Shown here piece by piece: positions 22,806 to 33,117 of a stretch of DNA of 64,000 bases (position 1 is the stretch's first letter; each line of letters starts with the position of its first letter). Under the pieces are notes generated by a model. It saw nothing but the letters and a program-made list of their open reading frames with translations. It was not told the DNA's origin and searched no databases. The translations under genes and the position numbers were made by a program. The stretch comes from Chryseobacterium taichungense (lineage in GTDB: Bacteria; Bacteroidota; Bacteroidia; Flavobacteriales; Weeksellaceae): contig NZ_FOBV01000005.1 of assembly GCF_900109935.1 (NCBI RefSeq), positions 1 through 64,000 on the forward strand, written 5' to 3'.

Positions 22806-25800
22806 CTAAAACGCAAGTCCCACACCCCCTGAAATTCTTCCGCCATCTTCACCGGTGAAATAATCTATCCTTGCAGAAAACATTTCAAGAATATTCAGCC
22901 AGAATCCTGCACCAACACCCTGATGCCATTTGTCAGAGGATTCCCGGTCCATCCAAACTCTTCCCAGGTCATAACCAATTAGGACTCCCATATTGGCGGG
23001 GGCGATGTTGTTTTTAATTCTTCCAAAATCCCATCGTATTTCGGCATTATTGACAAAATAAGATTTTCCTGCAAATCTTTCATTCCTGTAAGCACGCATC
23101 GCATTATTTCCACCTATTGCAGCCGCCTGATAAAATTCAAAATTATTATTGTTGATAATCATGGCATTGGTAGAATTGGCAAATACAAATCTGCCTCTTT
23201 TATCAATTCTGTGAAACACATTCAACATTCCCTGAAAGGTTGCGAAATTTTGATCGAAGGTTGAGATATTGGCTTTCCAGCCGGCGTTTAGCGCAAATTC
23301 CATTCCTAAAGTAGGAAATGCGTTATTATCTAAATTTTTAAAACTAAATGTATAATTAGCGCCTGCAAACTGCTGTCCGTTGAAAACTTCGGGACTGACA
23401 TCCGGGGAAACGGCCACAAAACGGTCATCATTTCTCTGTACTTTAGCATGCTCAAAGGTCAGCTGGAACTGATGTTTAAGATTATGCCAGCTTGTTGTGG
23501 ATAATGACGGCGCAAATTTAAACTGTGAAATCCGTACACGATTGTAATCTCTTTCAACGGTCTCTTTATCATATTCAGTTTCATTACCAAGACCAAAGAA
23601 CGTTCTAGCAAAAAACGGCGTAGTATAAGATGCATCAATTCCGGCATCCCAGCTTCCGATTACTTTTTTAAAAATTCCTTTGTAGCCAAGATTAAATCCT
23701 CCTGTAGCAGTGTATACATTGGCTCTGAGACTGTGTCTTTGAGTATAGGGATCCCTGATGAAATTATTTACCGTATAGTTGGCTACAACGCCCAGAATAA
23801 CTCCGTCATCCGGATTGAAATTGGCATTCGGATAGCCTGCAAAAAAATTATATCTGGGATGCTTGTAATTATAAGTGTTAATGGCATAATCATCTGAAAT
23901 ATGTTTTGTCGTCCCTTTCGTATTGTACGTATTTTTTTGGGATTTAAAATCATAAATTTTTACCTTACTGCCGTCAGCAACATTATAAGTATCATGGTTA
24001 TAACCTCCGATCAAACGGATATTAATCTTCGGTCTTCCATCGCCTGAAACTTCATAGATATCATCGTCTTCAAGTCCGTAAATCCAGAGTTCCTTTGTTT
24101 TGGAATCGTCATAGGTTTTCTCAAAAACCAATTCAGGATTTTCTTTCTTTTTGTCTAGTTTATATTGTTTAACATTTACTGAGTTTCCGTTTTTTGTAAT
24201 GACAAATTTATCAGGATTTACAGTTCCCGCTAATGGAACTTTTTTCTGTAAAACATCATAGTATTGAGACGCGTAGGTCTCTAATTTTGTTTTTCTTGAT
24301 TTAAGCTTTCTCTGAATTTCTGCAATGGTTTCGTCCTGTACCTCTTTTGGTAAATTTTTAAAAGCATTATCAATATCCTCATCCGTGAGATGCTCCTGAA
24401 TGTATTGTGCCTGTGCGATCCATTCTTCCTGAGTTGCACCCTTAAGGAAAACAAGATCAAGAGGATAAGGTTCCATGGAAAGCCATTTTACGCTTCTGAT
24501 ATCATCTTTAAAAGTTTTCATGTGGCGGATTGCCGGAATATTCATGATAATCTTAAAGGCATTGCCATCATATTTGCTGAACGCCTGATCCCGGTCACGG
24601 GGTATTGGTTTATAAACTACTTTATCGCCTTCCTGATATTCTGCCCATTTCCATTGATCTGAATGGCGATCCCAATCGCCGATCAGCATATCAAAAAGTC
24701 GTGCTCTGATATACAATTCCTGGTCTACCGAATATTTGTAATTTTTGTTAAAATTTTTAAGCACATCATCCGTTGAAACAATATCTTTTGCGTTATCTAA
24801 TGAAGCAAGGGTTTTAGGATCTGAAGAAAAACGTTCTTCTATCATATACATTTCATCTCCATAATTCAGATTATATTCTCCCAACGCTTTTTGTTTAGGA
24901 ATATAATATAATCTTGGATTGCTGTGATAAAGATCAATTTTGTCAGCCATATTTCCTACAGCAAACGGAGTAAAAGGATGGTTGGCAGTATAAAAATCCA
25001 GCAGGAATTTATCCGGAAACGTATTGTTCAGTTCATTTCCAAAAGTACTTTTTCTGAATGCCATGTTGTTAAGGAAACGTACGGCACTTTTTTTAACACC
25101 TCTCATCACAAATTCCTGTCCGTCCTGTGCTTTCAGACGAAGACTATTTGATTGGTTTCCTCCACCTTCTCTGAACGGAGTATATCCTCCGTCAAGCGTA
25201 GAAATATTAGCGGTAGGAGCTTCGATTGGCATTCCATAATATTTTCTGTAATGCTCACCCCAGAGCCATCTGTAAAATTTTCCTTTTTCCGTTAGTTTTT
25301 TAGGATAAATTGTAGATGTTACGGTAGAGGGAAAAGAATCGGGATAATTATTGATAAAATCGGTCGGTTTTTTTGTTACCTGGATATGTGAAAGTTTTTC
25401 TAAAGAATTATCTTTTGTCGAAAAATATTCAACGTCAGCACTTTTATCTTTTCTAATGTTTAATACGGCAAATCCGCTTCCTCCGTAGGAAAAGTCTGTT
25501 TTTTCTTTGATCGACGCCGGATCTACCTTAGAGCCGGCACCACTGATGATCTGCCGGATGTTTCTTGCTTCATGATATTGCAAGTTGTGATCGTGCCCGG
25601 AAACAAAAATAACATTGTCCTTTTCCTGAACGATGCTTTTTAATCTATTAGCAAGATCAGCATAATGTTGATTGTTAATATCTTCCGGATTTGCTCCTGA
25701 TGAACTTCTCACCACATTGATGAGACTTGCCACTCCAGGTACCGGAATTTTACTCTTGAATGGAAAAAGATTAGATTTTGCCGAGCTGAATCCCGCATGG

Positions 25801-26522
25801 GTACCGCTGCTGATCACCGGATGATGGAGGGCAACAATGATTTGTTTGTCCTGATTTTTATTAACAAGATCTTTAAATTCAGTGAAAAAATCATCACGGG
25901 TTTTTATATCACAGTTTTTGTTGATTCCCGGATTTTTGTCCCAGTTTAGCAGTGCCCATTCCGAATCAATTACAATCAATTTTATATCTTTTGTTAAACT
26001 GATATCATCAATTGGACATGAGTTTTTAGGGAGAAAAGCTTTTTTATCATTTAAATAGCTTTTCACAAAATCCTCCTGGGATTTCATTCCATCCAAACCG
26101 TTGTACCAATCGTGATTTCCGGGAATAACCAATGTCTTTCCTTTAAAGTTTTTTACGATGGAAAGCTGGTCTTCCAGTTTTTTCTTTGCCACATCATAAT
26201 TTTTATCAGACTTGTTAGGCATTCCATTTGGGTAAATATTATCCCCTAAGAAAATCAGCATAGAATTGCTGTCTGCAGCGTCCAGCTGGCTTTTGAGTAA
26301 ATTTAATGTATGCTGAGACTGAGGCTCATCCGCATTTCCTGCATCTCCTACAAGGAAAATTTTAAAATCGGTATTTGATTTTATATCAGAATTGTTTACT
26401 TCAGATAAGTTTTTGCCTTTTTTTACGTTATATGTTGCGCAGGAATAAAGAACTCCGGCCGACAATACGAATCTAAGAGCAACAGAAGTATTTTTTAGAT
26501 GAGTTTTCAAGTATAAATTCAT
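22806..26522 (-). CDS. giant lipoprotein: metallophosphoesterase fused to outer-membrane beta barrel
   Basis: 1238 residues. The N-terminal lipobox is LYSC (C28). A calcineurin-like phosphoesterase follows (about 52-400) with GDAG, FLGDNIYPNG, IPGNHDWYNG, HHPV and GHDHNLQYHE, a complete metal-ligand set of the purple-acid type. A middle part (about 430-800) contains a segment rich in charged residues with DRDQAFSKYDG, of no family I can name. The C-terminal 350 residues look like a BamA/Omp85-type surface-antigen barrel ending in GGVGLAF, a C-terminal aromatic typical of outer-membrane proteins. So a periplasmic or surface phosphoesterase is tethered to its own barrel. Its start codon is only 26 nt from the divergent HD/PycTM gene. 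Confidence 0.85.
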   Translation of the reverse strand: MNLYLKTHLKNTSVALRFVLSAGVLYSCATYNVKKGKNLSEVNNSDIKSNTDFKIFLVGDAGNADEPQSQHTLNLLKSQLDAADSNSMLIFLGDNIYPNGMPNKSDKNYDVAKKKLEDQLSIVKNFKGKTLVIPGNHDWYNGLDGMKSQEDFVKSYLNDKKAFLPKNSCPIDDISLTKDIKLIVIDSEWALLNWDKNPGINKNCDIKTRDDFFTEFKDLVNKNQDKQIIVALHHPVISSGTHAGFSSAKSNLFPFKSKIPVPGVASLINVVRSSSGANPEDINNQHYADLANRLKSIVQEKDNVIFVSGHDHNLQYHEARNIRQIISGAGSKVDPASIKEKTDFSYGGSGFAVLNIRKDKSADVEYFSTKDNSLEKLSHIQVTKKPTDFINNYPDSFPSTVTSTIYPKKLTEKGKFYRWLWGEHYRKYYGMPIEAPTANISTLDGGYTPFREGGGNQSNSLRLKAQDGQEFVMRGVKKSAVRFLNNMAFRKSTFGNELNNTFPDKFLLDFYTANHPFTPFAVGNMADKIDLYHSNPRLYYIPKQKALGEYNLNYGDEMYMIEERFSSDPKTLASLDNAKDIVSTDDVLKNFNKNYKYSVDQELYIRARLFDMLIGDWDRHSDQWKWAEYQEGDKVVYKPIPRDRDQAFSKYDGNAFKIIMNIPAIRHMKTFKDDIRSVKWLSMEPYPLDLVFLKGATQEEWIAQAQYIQEHLTDEDIDNAFKNLPKEVQDETIAEIQRKLKSRKTKLETYASQYYDVLQKKVPLAGTVNPDKFVITKNGNSVNVKQYKLDKKKENPELVFEKTYDDSKTKELWIYGLEDDDIYEVSGDGRPKINIRLIGGYNHDTYNVADGSKVKIYDFKSQKNTYNTKGTTKHISDDYAINTYNYKHPRYNFFAGYPNANFNPDDGVILGVVANYTVNNFIRDPYTQRHSLRANVYTATGGFNLGYKGIFKKVIGSWDAGIDASYTTPFFARTFFGLGNETEYDKETVERDYNRVRISQFKFAPSLSTTSWHNLKHQFQLTFEHAKVQRNDDRFVAVSPDVSPEVFNGQQFAGANYTFSFKNLDNNAFPTLGMEFALNAGWKANISTFDQNFATFQGMLNVFHRIDKRGRFVFANSTNAMIINNNNFEFYQAAAIGGNNAMRAYRNERFAGKSYFVNNAEIRWDFGRIKNNIAPANMGVLIGYDLGRVWMDRESSDKWHQGVGAGFWLNILEMFSARIDYFTGEDGGRISGGVGLAF

Positions 26523-26548
26523 AAATTTACATTAACAAAATTTCGGTG

Positions 26549-27721
26549 ATGGACATTTTACAAAAAGCCAAAGATTATGTTGAAACCTTATTCAAAGATA
26601 AGCTATCTTCGGTATATTTTTATCATAATTTTATTCATACTACATTTACGGTAAACAAAGCTGAGGAAATCTTAAAAAATACTCCTGTATCTACAAAAGA
26701 CCAGGAAAAGGTATTGCTTGCTCTTTGGTTTCACGATACAGGATACATAGAATGTGCCAAAGACCATGAAGAGAAAGGTGCGGTAATTATGAAAAATTTT
26801 CTCCAGAAAGAAGGTTATGCTGAAAATGACATTGATGATATCGCAAAGCTTATTCTTGCAACGAAAATCACTTATGAGCCACAAAATCTTCTGGAAAAAA
26901 TTGTAAAGGATGCAGACTGCAGCCATTTTGCCAGCCACGACTATAATGATATTTCTGATTCTTTACGGAAAGAGTGGGAACTTACCAACGTACGGTGTTT
27001 TTCCAATGATGAATGGAACGCCGGAAATCTCGATATGCTAAAACACAAGCATCGTTTTTACACCGATTATGCAAAACAAAACTGGCAGCCTTTAAAAGAT
27101 AAGAATATTAAAAAAATTGAGAAAAAACTGGAAAAGGAAGAAGATAAAAAAGACAGCTCTGAAAGTAAAAAATCTAAAGAAAAAGAGCCTAAATCAGACC
27201 GCAGTGTTGACACATTGTTCAGAGTGACATTGAGCAACCATACCAGATTAAGTGATATTGCAGACAGCAAAGCCAATATTCTGTTGTCGGTCAATGCGAT
27301 TATCATTTCTGTCTGTCTTTCGGTATTGGTTCCAAAGCTTGATACCCCAAAGAATTCTCACCTTATCATTCCGAGTTTTATATTGTTATTATCTGCTGTT
27401 TTAACGATCATCTTTGCCATTCTTTCTACAAAGCCAAATGTTACCAAGGCAAGATTTACAGCAAAAGATGTTGCCGATAGAAAGGTAAATCTGTTATTTT
27501 TCGGGAATTTCAACCGTATGATTTTTGAGGATTATCAGGATGCGATGAATATTCTCATCAAAGACCGCGATTATATTTATGACTCAATGGTAAAAGATTT
27601 ATATTATCTCGGAAAAGTTTTAGATAGGAAATACAGGCTTTTATCAATCACATACCAGATTTTCATGGCGGGAATTGTTATCTCTGTATTATCTTTCGGA
27701 TATGCTTTTTTAAGTCTTTAA
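26549..27721 (+). CDS. HD-domain phosphohydrolase fused to PycTM-like membrane effector domain
   Basis: 390 residues from ATG 26549 (a GTG one codon earlier is also possible). The N-terminal HD domain shows H30 region YHNFIHTTFTV, the HD pair in ALWFHDTGY (62-63) and KDADCSHF. A highly charged Lys/Glu linker (about 180-212) follows. The C-terminal part opens DTLFRVTLSNHTRLSDIADSKAN and continues with two hydrophobic helices and a third at the end, which is the wording of the PycTM (DUF5706) Pycsar effector domain. PycTM proteins bind cyclic pyrimidine nucleotides and damage the membrane; the HD part could degrade a nucleotide signal. No cyclase is adjacent; the nearest cyclase-like gene is about 12 kb away. 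Confidence 0.8.
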   Translation: MDILQKAKDYVETLFKDKLSSVYFYHNFIHTTFTVNKAEEILKNTPVSTKDQEKVLLALWFHDTGYIECAKDHEEKGAVIMKNFLQKEGYAENDIDDIAKLILATKITYEPQNLLEKIVKDADCSHFASHDYNDISDSLRKEWELTNVRCFSNDEWNAGNLDMLKHKHRFYTDYAKQNWQPLKDKNIKKIEKKLEKEEDKKDSSESKKSKEKEPKSDRSVDTLFRVTLSNHTRLSDIADSKANILLSVNAIIISVCLSVLVPKLDTPKNSHLIIPSFILLLSAVLTIIFAILSTKPNVTKARFTAKDVADRKVNLLFFGNFNRMIFEDYQDAMNILIKDRDYIYDSMVKDLYYLGKVLDRKYRLLSITYQIFMAGIVISVLSFGYAFLSL

Positions 27722-27768
27722 ATGAATACCAACTCCATATTAAAAACTCATCTGTCGGGATGCGTTTT

Positions 27769-30072
27769 TTATTTTGCAAATGAGACTCTTAATGCCAAAA
27801 GTCCTGTAATTCCCTGAAGATCTTCCACACGGAGAAACTCTATGTCATTCTGAAGGATTTCCTTTTTTTGCAGCTTGTTGATATAATCCAGATATTCCCT
27901 TTGATTTTCCATGCCGAAGTAAACGATGGTTATTTTCCCGGGACAGGTAATTCTCTCGGAAGAATCTTTTACATGAGCTTTATCAAGACGCTTTTTAATG
28001 ATTTCGTAATAAGAGTTGAATGCTCCGTCAACATCAAAACGCTTTTCGTCCATTCTGAAACGGATATCAATTTTTTCATTGTATACAAAAATTAATGAGG
28101 CAATATCTAGTGGAATTGGTAGATCTTTCTTAAAATTCTGAAATTCCCGTTCCATATTGCATATCGTCTTAAGCTGCCAGTATCTCAGTTTATGAACAAC
28201 TTTTGAATGATAATGAAGTTCCGGAGCGATATTTTGTCCGATATACAGATTATGTTCAATTCCATCTGATTTAAACCTTTCGTAATAATGTGGGAAAATC
28301 TGCTGCGCCTTTGTTTGGCTTTCATCCAATACGTCCGCAAGTTTTCTGTTTACCAATGTGATTGAATCATCCAGATTTTTACGTTTACTGTAAAATAAAT
28401 CATTTTGCGTAAAAACCTGACTGAAATAATCTTTTATTTTTGCCTTAACTTCACTGGAAGACTTTATCTCCAACTTAGCCTGTAAAAAAGGATGAATCTC
28501 ATCTCTAAGCAGCCGCTGAAAACGTTGCTCACTGTCCGCTTTTATTTCATTGTTCAGCTCATTCTCAAAAATATCAATAGCCAGAACATATTTCTCAGTA
28601 TCAGACTCCAGCATAGAGAAAATTTCATGTAAGCATTCAATTTGCTGGTTGAGGTCTTCAAGCATAAAATTATATCGTTTTTCAGAAGATGAATGGATAT
28701 CTGAAAAACCAAAAAGAGGCGTAAGGTTTTTAAAGGTGATTTGCTTTAAAGTATATATTTTTTTAGAAAGAGAAGCATTAAAATATTTTTCAGCTTCATT
28801 CCTGAATTTCCAGACAACACTATCATGGATCGAGGTATATTCACGCTGAATAATTGCTTCGATCTGATAGTTTTTTTCAAAACTGAATCTGTTTATTGAA
28901 AACAGGATCATATCCGAAAAAAATTCCAGTTTTTTTAGTTTCAGGCCATTGAAGCTGTTGACAATAGGGGAGGTGAACTCCATGATGGCGACTAACTCGT
29001 TCTCTTTCATGATCGGGATGACCATGAAGCTGTTGATGTTGTTATCACTTAAAATTTTAAATGAAGGCAGAGATTGTATATCGTAATCCAAATTCGTGAT
29101 GTTGGAAACTACGATAGGCTTGGAATTGTGATTTAAATTCGTGAAAGTACTTCGTCTCGTTTCTTCATCAGAAGCATTGATCCAGAAATCAAGAATATGG
29201 TTGGTAAAAACATTTTCGTAAATCGGAAGTTTCTCCAGATGCTGGTCTTTTTTGTTAAAAAGCATTAATCCAAAATTAAGCTCAGCAACATCAAAATAAG
29301 ATTTGAAAATTTCAACAAGATTTTCATCCGGCGAAAGGTTTTCGGGATCAATACTGATCATGCTGGATTTAAGATCAGATAATGCCACTTCAGAGGTGCA
29401 GTCTACCAGGGAAATGATCGTAAAGCCTTTTAATATCCAAGATTCTGACGGGAAATATTTTTTCCACATCTTATAATCGTCAAGATTTTCCAGCAGCGCA
29501 TCCACCACTTCTTCCGAAGGAAGTTTTGTGCCTTCTTTAGGATATACTTCTGTAAAATCAGAATTTACCGTGATTTTGTAATGCTTTATGACTCCCAGCC
29601 TGTTCGGGATGTCATAATAAAATGGAAGCGAGCTTTTGATATCCCTTTTGTAGTAGGTTTGTAGAATTAGGCAACAACAAAATACATAAAATTCATCATC
29701 ATCAATATTCCGAAGTTCGATTTCGAAATCTTTTCCGGCATCTTTAAGAATATTTTTAAATCTTTCCGTGTAGTTGAAGGTAATATTAGAAAGAGGACTG
29801 CTGGCCGCTTTTATTTCGTTATAGGTAAGTCCTGTTGGGAAAAGATCGGAAAGCAAAAGCTTAATAAGCTCATCATGTTTTTCCAGCAGGGAAATATCCT
29901 GAAAACCATCTCTCAGTTCCCGGAAATTTTTGGTCTTATCAATCAACGATTTGGCATAGTTGACACGATAATCCAGACGGTCGTTGTATCGGATATGTTC
30001 CAGAACATCCAAATATTTTTTGAAAGAAATATAAACCTGAAATGGAGCGTCTTTTTTGTAAAGATTTGCCAA
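27769..30072 (-). CDS. large GAF domain-containing protein
   Basis: 767 residues, cytoplasmic (no signal or membrane segment). A GAF-like domain lies around 270-410, with KPIVVSNITNLDYDIQSLPSF and FMVIPIMKENELVAIMEFTSP, the usual GAF beginning and beta-hairpin. The N-terminal 260 and C-terminal 350 residues are helical and not recognised. No histidine kinase, GGDEF or DNA-binding domain follows, which is unusual for a GAF sensor. It is convergent with the HD/PycTM gene, with only 47 nt between the two stops, and is divided from the nuo operon by that operon's terminator. Confidence 0.72.
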   Translation of the reverse strand: MANLYKKDAPFQVYISFKKYLDVLEHIRYNDRLDYRVNYAKSLIDKTKNFRELRDGFQDISLLEKHDELIKLLLSDLFPTGLTYNEIKAASSPLSNITFNYTERFKNILKDAGKDFEIELRNIDDDEFYVFCCCLILQTYYKRDIKSSLPFYYDIPNRLGVIKHYKITVNSDFTEVYPKEGTKLPSEEVVDALLENLDDYKMWKKYFPSESWILKGFTIISLVDCTSEVALSDLKSSMISIDPENLSPDENLVEIFKSYFDVAELNFGLMLFNKKDQHLEKLPIYENVFTNHILDFWINASDEETRRSTFTNLNHNSKPIVVSNITNLDYDIQSLPSFKILSDNNINSFMVIPIMKENELVAIMEFTSPIVNSFNGLKLKKLEFFSDMILFSINRFSFEKNYQIEAIIQREYTSIHDSVVWKFRNEAEKYFNASLSKKIYTLKQITFKNLTPLFGFSDIHSSSEKRYNFMLEDLNQQIECLHEIFSMLESDTEKYVLAIDIFENELNNEIKADSEQRFQRLLRDEIHPFLQAKLEIKSSSEVKAKIKDYFSQVFTQNDLFYSKRKNLDDSITLVNRKLADVLDESQTKAQQIFPHYYERFKSDGIEHNLYIGQNIAPELHYHSKVVHKLRYWQLKTICNMEREFQNFKKDLPIPLDIASLIFVYNEKIDIRFRMDEKRFDVDGAFNSYYEIIKKRLDKAHVKDSSERITCPGKITIVYFGMENQREYLDYINKLQKKEILQNDIEFLRVEDLQGITGLLALRVSFAK

Positions 30073-30094
30073 AACTGAAATTTAAAGTAAAGGT

Positions 30095-30126
30095 ATAAAA
30101 AAACCACAACTTAGCGGTTGTGGTTT
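30095..30126 (-). terminator. terminator of the nuo operon
   Basis: AAACCACAAC (30101-30110) pairs with GTTGTGGTTT (30117-30126) around TTAGCG. The minus direction continues into a T run. It lies 20 nt after the nuoN stop. Confidence 0.8.
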
Positions 30127-30145
30127 GTTATTTTAAACGATTTTT

Positions 30146-31531
30146 TTATAATCCGAACTGTTTTGCAAACAGGTCAGGGAAAACTCCCAAAACAATAATT
30201 GAAGCAATTATAACTACCGCAACGATATTATAAGTTAAGGTTACTTTCTCTGAAGATTTGAATGTACTTTCTTTAAAGAAAAACATTGAAATAATTAATC
30301 TTAAATAATAAGCAATGGAAAGGGCAGATCCTAAAACGGCTACCAAAACCAGGAAAACGCCGTGGTCAGAGTTCATTGCCTGAGAGAATAATGCAAATTT
30401 CCCCATAAAGCCGGCTGTCAACGGAATTCCTGCCATTGAAAGCATAGAGATTGATGCTACTACAGCCAACAATGGTTCTGTTTTTGCCAAGCCTCTGAAA
30501 GCTCCGAAAGAAGTTTCTCTTTTTAGTTTCTCAACATAAATCAGACACATGAAAACCCCCACTGTTGCTAAAGAATATGCAAATAAATAAAATGCCAGAT
30601 TATAAGTTGAAAGACTTGTCATTCCGAAGAATACCAAACCGATGTAACCTGCATGGGAAACTGAAGAATATGCCAGCATTCTCTTTGCATTTGTCTGCGC
30701 AAGACCCATAACGTTTGCCAATAATAAAGTGATGATCAGGAATACGCCGAAAACGTTAATCCATTCTTCTGTAACTCCTCCGAAACCAATGGTCATTAAT
30801 CTGAATAATGCATAAAACCCGGAGATCTTCACAACACTTGCCATAAAAGCTGTAATCAATGAAGGTGCACCATAATAAACATCAGGACTCCACATGTGGA
30901 AAGGTGCCAATGCTACCTTGAATGCCAATGCACAAAGAATCAGTAATACACCCAGGATGAACATTACATCTTTAGGATTTGAAACTCCAAAATCCTGGAT
31001 CTTATATAAATCAAAACTTCCGGTACTTCCGTAGATAAATGCAATACCAAACAACAGGAATCCTGTCGCAAATGCACCCATTAAGAAATATTTTATGGAA
31101 GCTTCATTTGATCTTAAATCCGTTTTGTTGGCTCCCGCCATTACATATAAAGGAATAGAAAGGATTTCTACACCTAAGAATAGCGTTACTAGATTCTGGT
31201 ATCCGAAAAGGATAATTCCGCCACATAGTGCGAAAAGCATTAATGCATATAATTCTGACTGGTGGCTTCTGTGGTTACTGAATGCAAAACCTCCCAAAAA
31301 GAATAATAATAGTGTGGTTACAATTGATATTTTTGTGAACAACGCGGTATTTTCGGTATAATCGTACATGTGTCGGTATTGTGCGAAGAATGCACATTCC
31401 GGCATGAAACTTACCCATAATGCGATGATCAATCCCAAAATCCCAATGTATCTTGCGAATTTTCCTTGTTCAAAAACTCCTGAAAATAACGCAACAACTG
31501 CCGTTAGGAAAACAATAATTAAAACACTCAT
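30146..31531 (-). CDS. nuoN: NADH-quinone oxidoreductase subunit N
   Basis: 461 residues, about 14 transmembrane helices, one of the three antiporter-like proton-pumping subunits of Complex I. The conserved core with lysines in helices is seen in FKVALAPFHMWSPDVYYGAPS and KRMLAYSSVSHAGYIGL. Last gene of the operon and followed by its terminator. The gap to nuoM is 92 nt of AT-rich spacer. Confidence 0.95.
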   Translation of the reverse strand: MSVLIIVFLTAVVALFSGVFEQGKFARYIGILGLIIALWVSFMPECAFFAQYRHMYDYTENTALFTKISIVTTLLLFFLGGFAFSNHRSHQSELYALMLFALCGGIILFGYQNLVTLFLGVEILSIPLYVMAGANKTDLRSNEASIKYFLMGAFATGFLLFGIAFIYGSTGSFDLYKIQDFGVSNPKDVMFILGVLLILCALAFKVALAPFHMWSPDVYYGAPSLITAFMASVVKISGFYALFRLMTIGFGGVTEEWINVFGVFLIITLLLANVMGLAQTNAKRMLAYSSVSHAGYIGLVFFGMTSLSTYNLAFYLFAYSLATVGVFMCLIYVEKLKRETSFGAFRGLAKTEPLLAVVASISMLSMAGIPLTAGFMGKFALFSQAMNSDHGVFLVLVAVLGSALSIAYYLRLIISMFFFKESTFKSSEKVTLTYNIVAVVIIASIIVLGVFPDLFAKQFGL

Positions 31532-31623
31532 AATTTATAGTTGAGATTTGAAGTTTAAAGTCTTTAGCTTTTCTCTAATCTTCTCCGATCTCCTAATTTT
31601 TTAATTTTTAAATCTTTTAATTT

Positions 31624-33117
31624 TTAACTGGCCATTGCCGTGTAGATAAACTTCAACGAACTATTCACCATTTCGATGATCGGCTGTGGGAAAATACCAA
31701 ATACAATCACAAAAACCGCTAAACTTGCCAACACAGAGAATTCTACTGTAGATAAATCTTTTGCTGTACTTAAAACTGCCTCATCACCTTGTCCGAACAT
31801 TGCTTTTCCATAGAATCTCAGTAAATAAACAGCGGCAAGAATTACAGTAAGACCCGCAATTACTGCTGCCAATCCGTTAAAATCATAGACAGACTTCAAC
31901 AGGATAAATTCCCCGATAAAACCATTGGTCAATGGAACACCCATAGAACCTAATATAATGATCAGAAACAATACGGCAAATTTAGGAGCTACTTTTGCAA
32001 GACCTCCCATTTGTCTGATGTCTCTTGATTTGAATCTTTTGTATAAAATATCACAGCAGTAAAATAAACCCACCACGTTGATACCGTGCGCAAATGTTTG
32101 CACCAAAGCCCCTTCGGCACCCTCGATATTGAATGTCCCTCTTAAAGTAATCACCGCAGAAGCGAAGATCCCTGCAACCATTAATCCAACGTGAGAAAAA
32201 GAAGAATATGCAATAATTCTCTTCATATCCGTTTGTATGATCGCGATTAAAGCTCCGTGAACAATTCCTACGATGGCTAAGATAATTACAATCTGTCCTG
32301 AAATTCCTGCTATCGGAAGCGGAGTGATCGGTAATAAATAACGCATAACTCCATAAATCGCCATTTTAAGCATGATCCCTGACAAAAGCATTGATCCTTG
32401 AGTTGGCGAATAAGTATACGTATCCGGTTGCCAGGTATGGAAAGGGAATACAGGTAATTTCACTGCAAAAGCAAAGAAAATAAACCAGAATATCACCGTT
32501 TGTTGCGTTTCGTTTAATTGAGCATTATAAAGATCTGTCAGTGCAAAAGATGCAGAATGATTGTAAACATAAATCAATCCTGCTAACATGAATAATGATC
32601 CAACAAAGGTATAAACGAAGAATTTCGTAGTAAATTCAAATCTCTTATTTTCCTGACCCCAAAGTCCGGCAATGAACCAGATCGGAATCAACGTTACTTC
32701 CCAGAAGATGTAGAACAATAATCCGTCAAGCGAAGTGAAAACTCCAACCAATCCGAACTGCATTAGCAGAATCAAACCGTAGAAGGTGTTTCTGTAGCTT
32801 ACATTTTCATTAAAAGAAGATAAAATAATGATTGGCGTTAAAATATTCGTCAGCAATAAAAGAAGAAGGCTCATCCCATCGATACCGAAGTGAAGCGTGC
32901 TCTTAATAAATTGCGACCATGGGTAATTGATCTCGTGCTGTAATACGCTGTCTACTGTCGGATTAAAATCAAAATCCGCCGTAATGTAGAAGGTAATCAG
33001 CATTTGTATTAATGCAATTCCCAATGCCAAATATTTGCTGGATTTATTTTTCCATGCAAAAACTAATCCCGAACCTACTAGAGGTAATAGTAATAATGTT
33101 AATAATAAACCAGACAT
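31624..33117 (-). CDS. nuoM: NADH-quinone oxidoreductase subunit M
   Basis: 497 residues, about 14 helices, antiporter-like proton channel of Complex I. Core motif VKLPVFPFHTWQPDTYTYSPTQGSM and DMKRIIAYSSFSHVGLM carry the channel lysines and histidines. Its start overlaps the nuoL stop by 1 nt (TAATG), indicating translational coupling. Confidence 0.96.
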   Translation of the reverse strand: MSGLLLTLLLLPLVGSGLVFAWKNKSSKYLALGIALIQMLITFYITADFDFNPTVDSVLQHEINYPWSQFIKSTLHFGIDGMSLLLLLLTNILTPIIILSSFNENVSYRNTFYGLILLMQFGLVGVFTSLDGLLFYIFWEVTLIPIWFIAGLWGQENKRFEFTTKFFVYTFVGSLFMLAGLIYVYNHSASFALTDLYNAQLNETQQTVIFWFIFFAFAVKLPVFPFHTWQPDTYTYSPTQGSMLLSGIMLKMAIYGVMRYLLPITPLPIAGISGQIVIILAIVGIVHGALIAIIQTDMKRIIAYSSFSHVGLMVAGIFASAVITLRGTFNIEGAEGALVQTFAHGINVVGLFYCCDILYKRFKSRDIRQMGGLAKVAPKFAVLFLIIILGSMGVPLTNGFIGEFILLKSVYDFNGLAAVIAGLTVILAAVYLLRFYGKAMFGQGDEAVLSTAKDLSTVEFSVLASLAVFVIVFGIFPQPIIEMVNSSLKFIYTAMAS

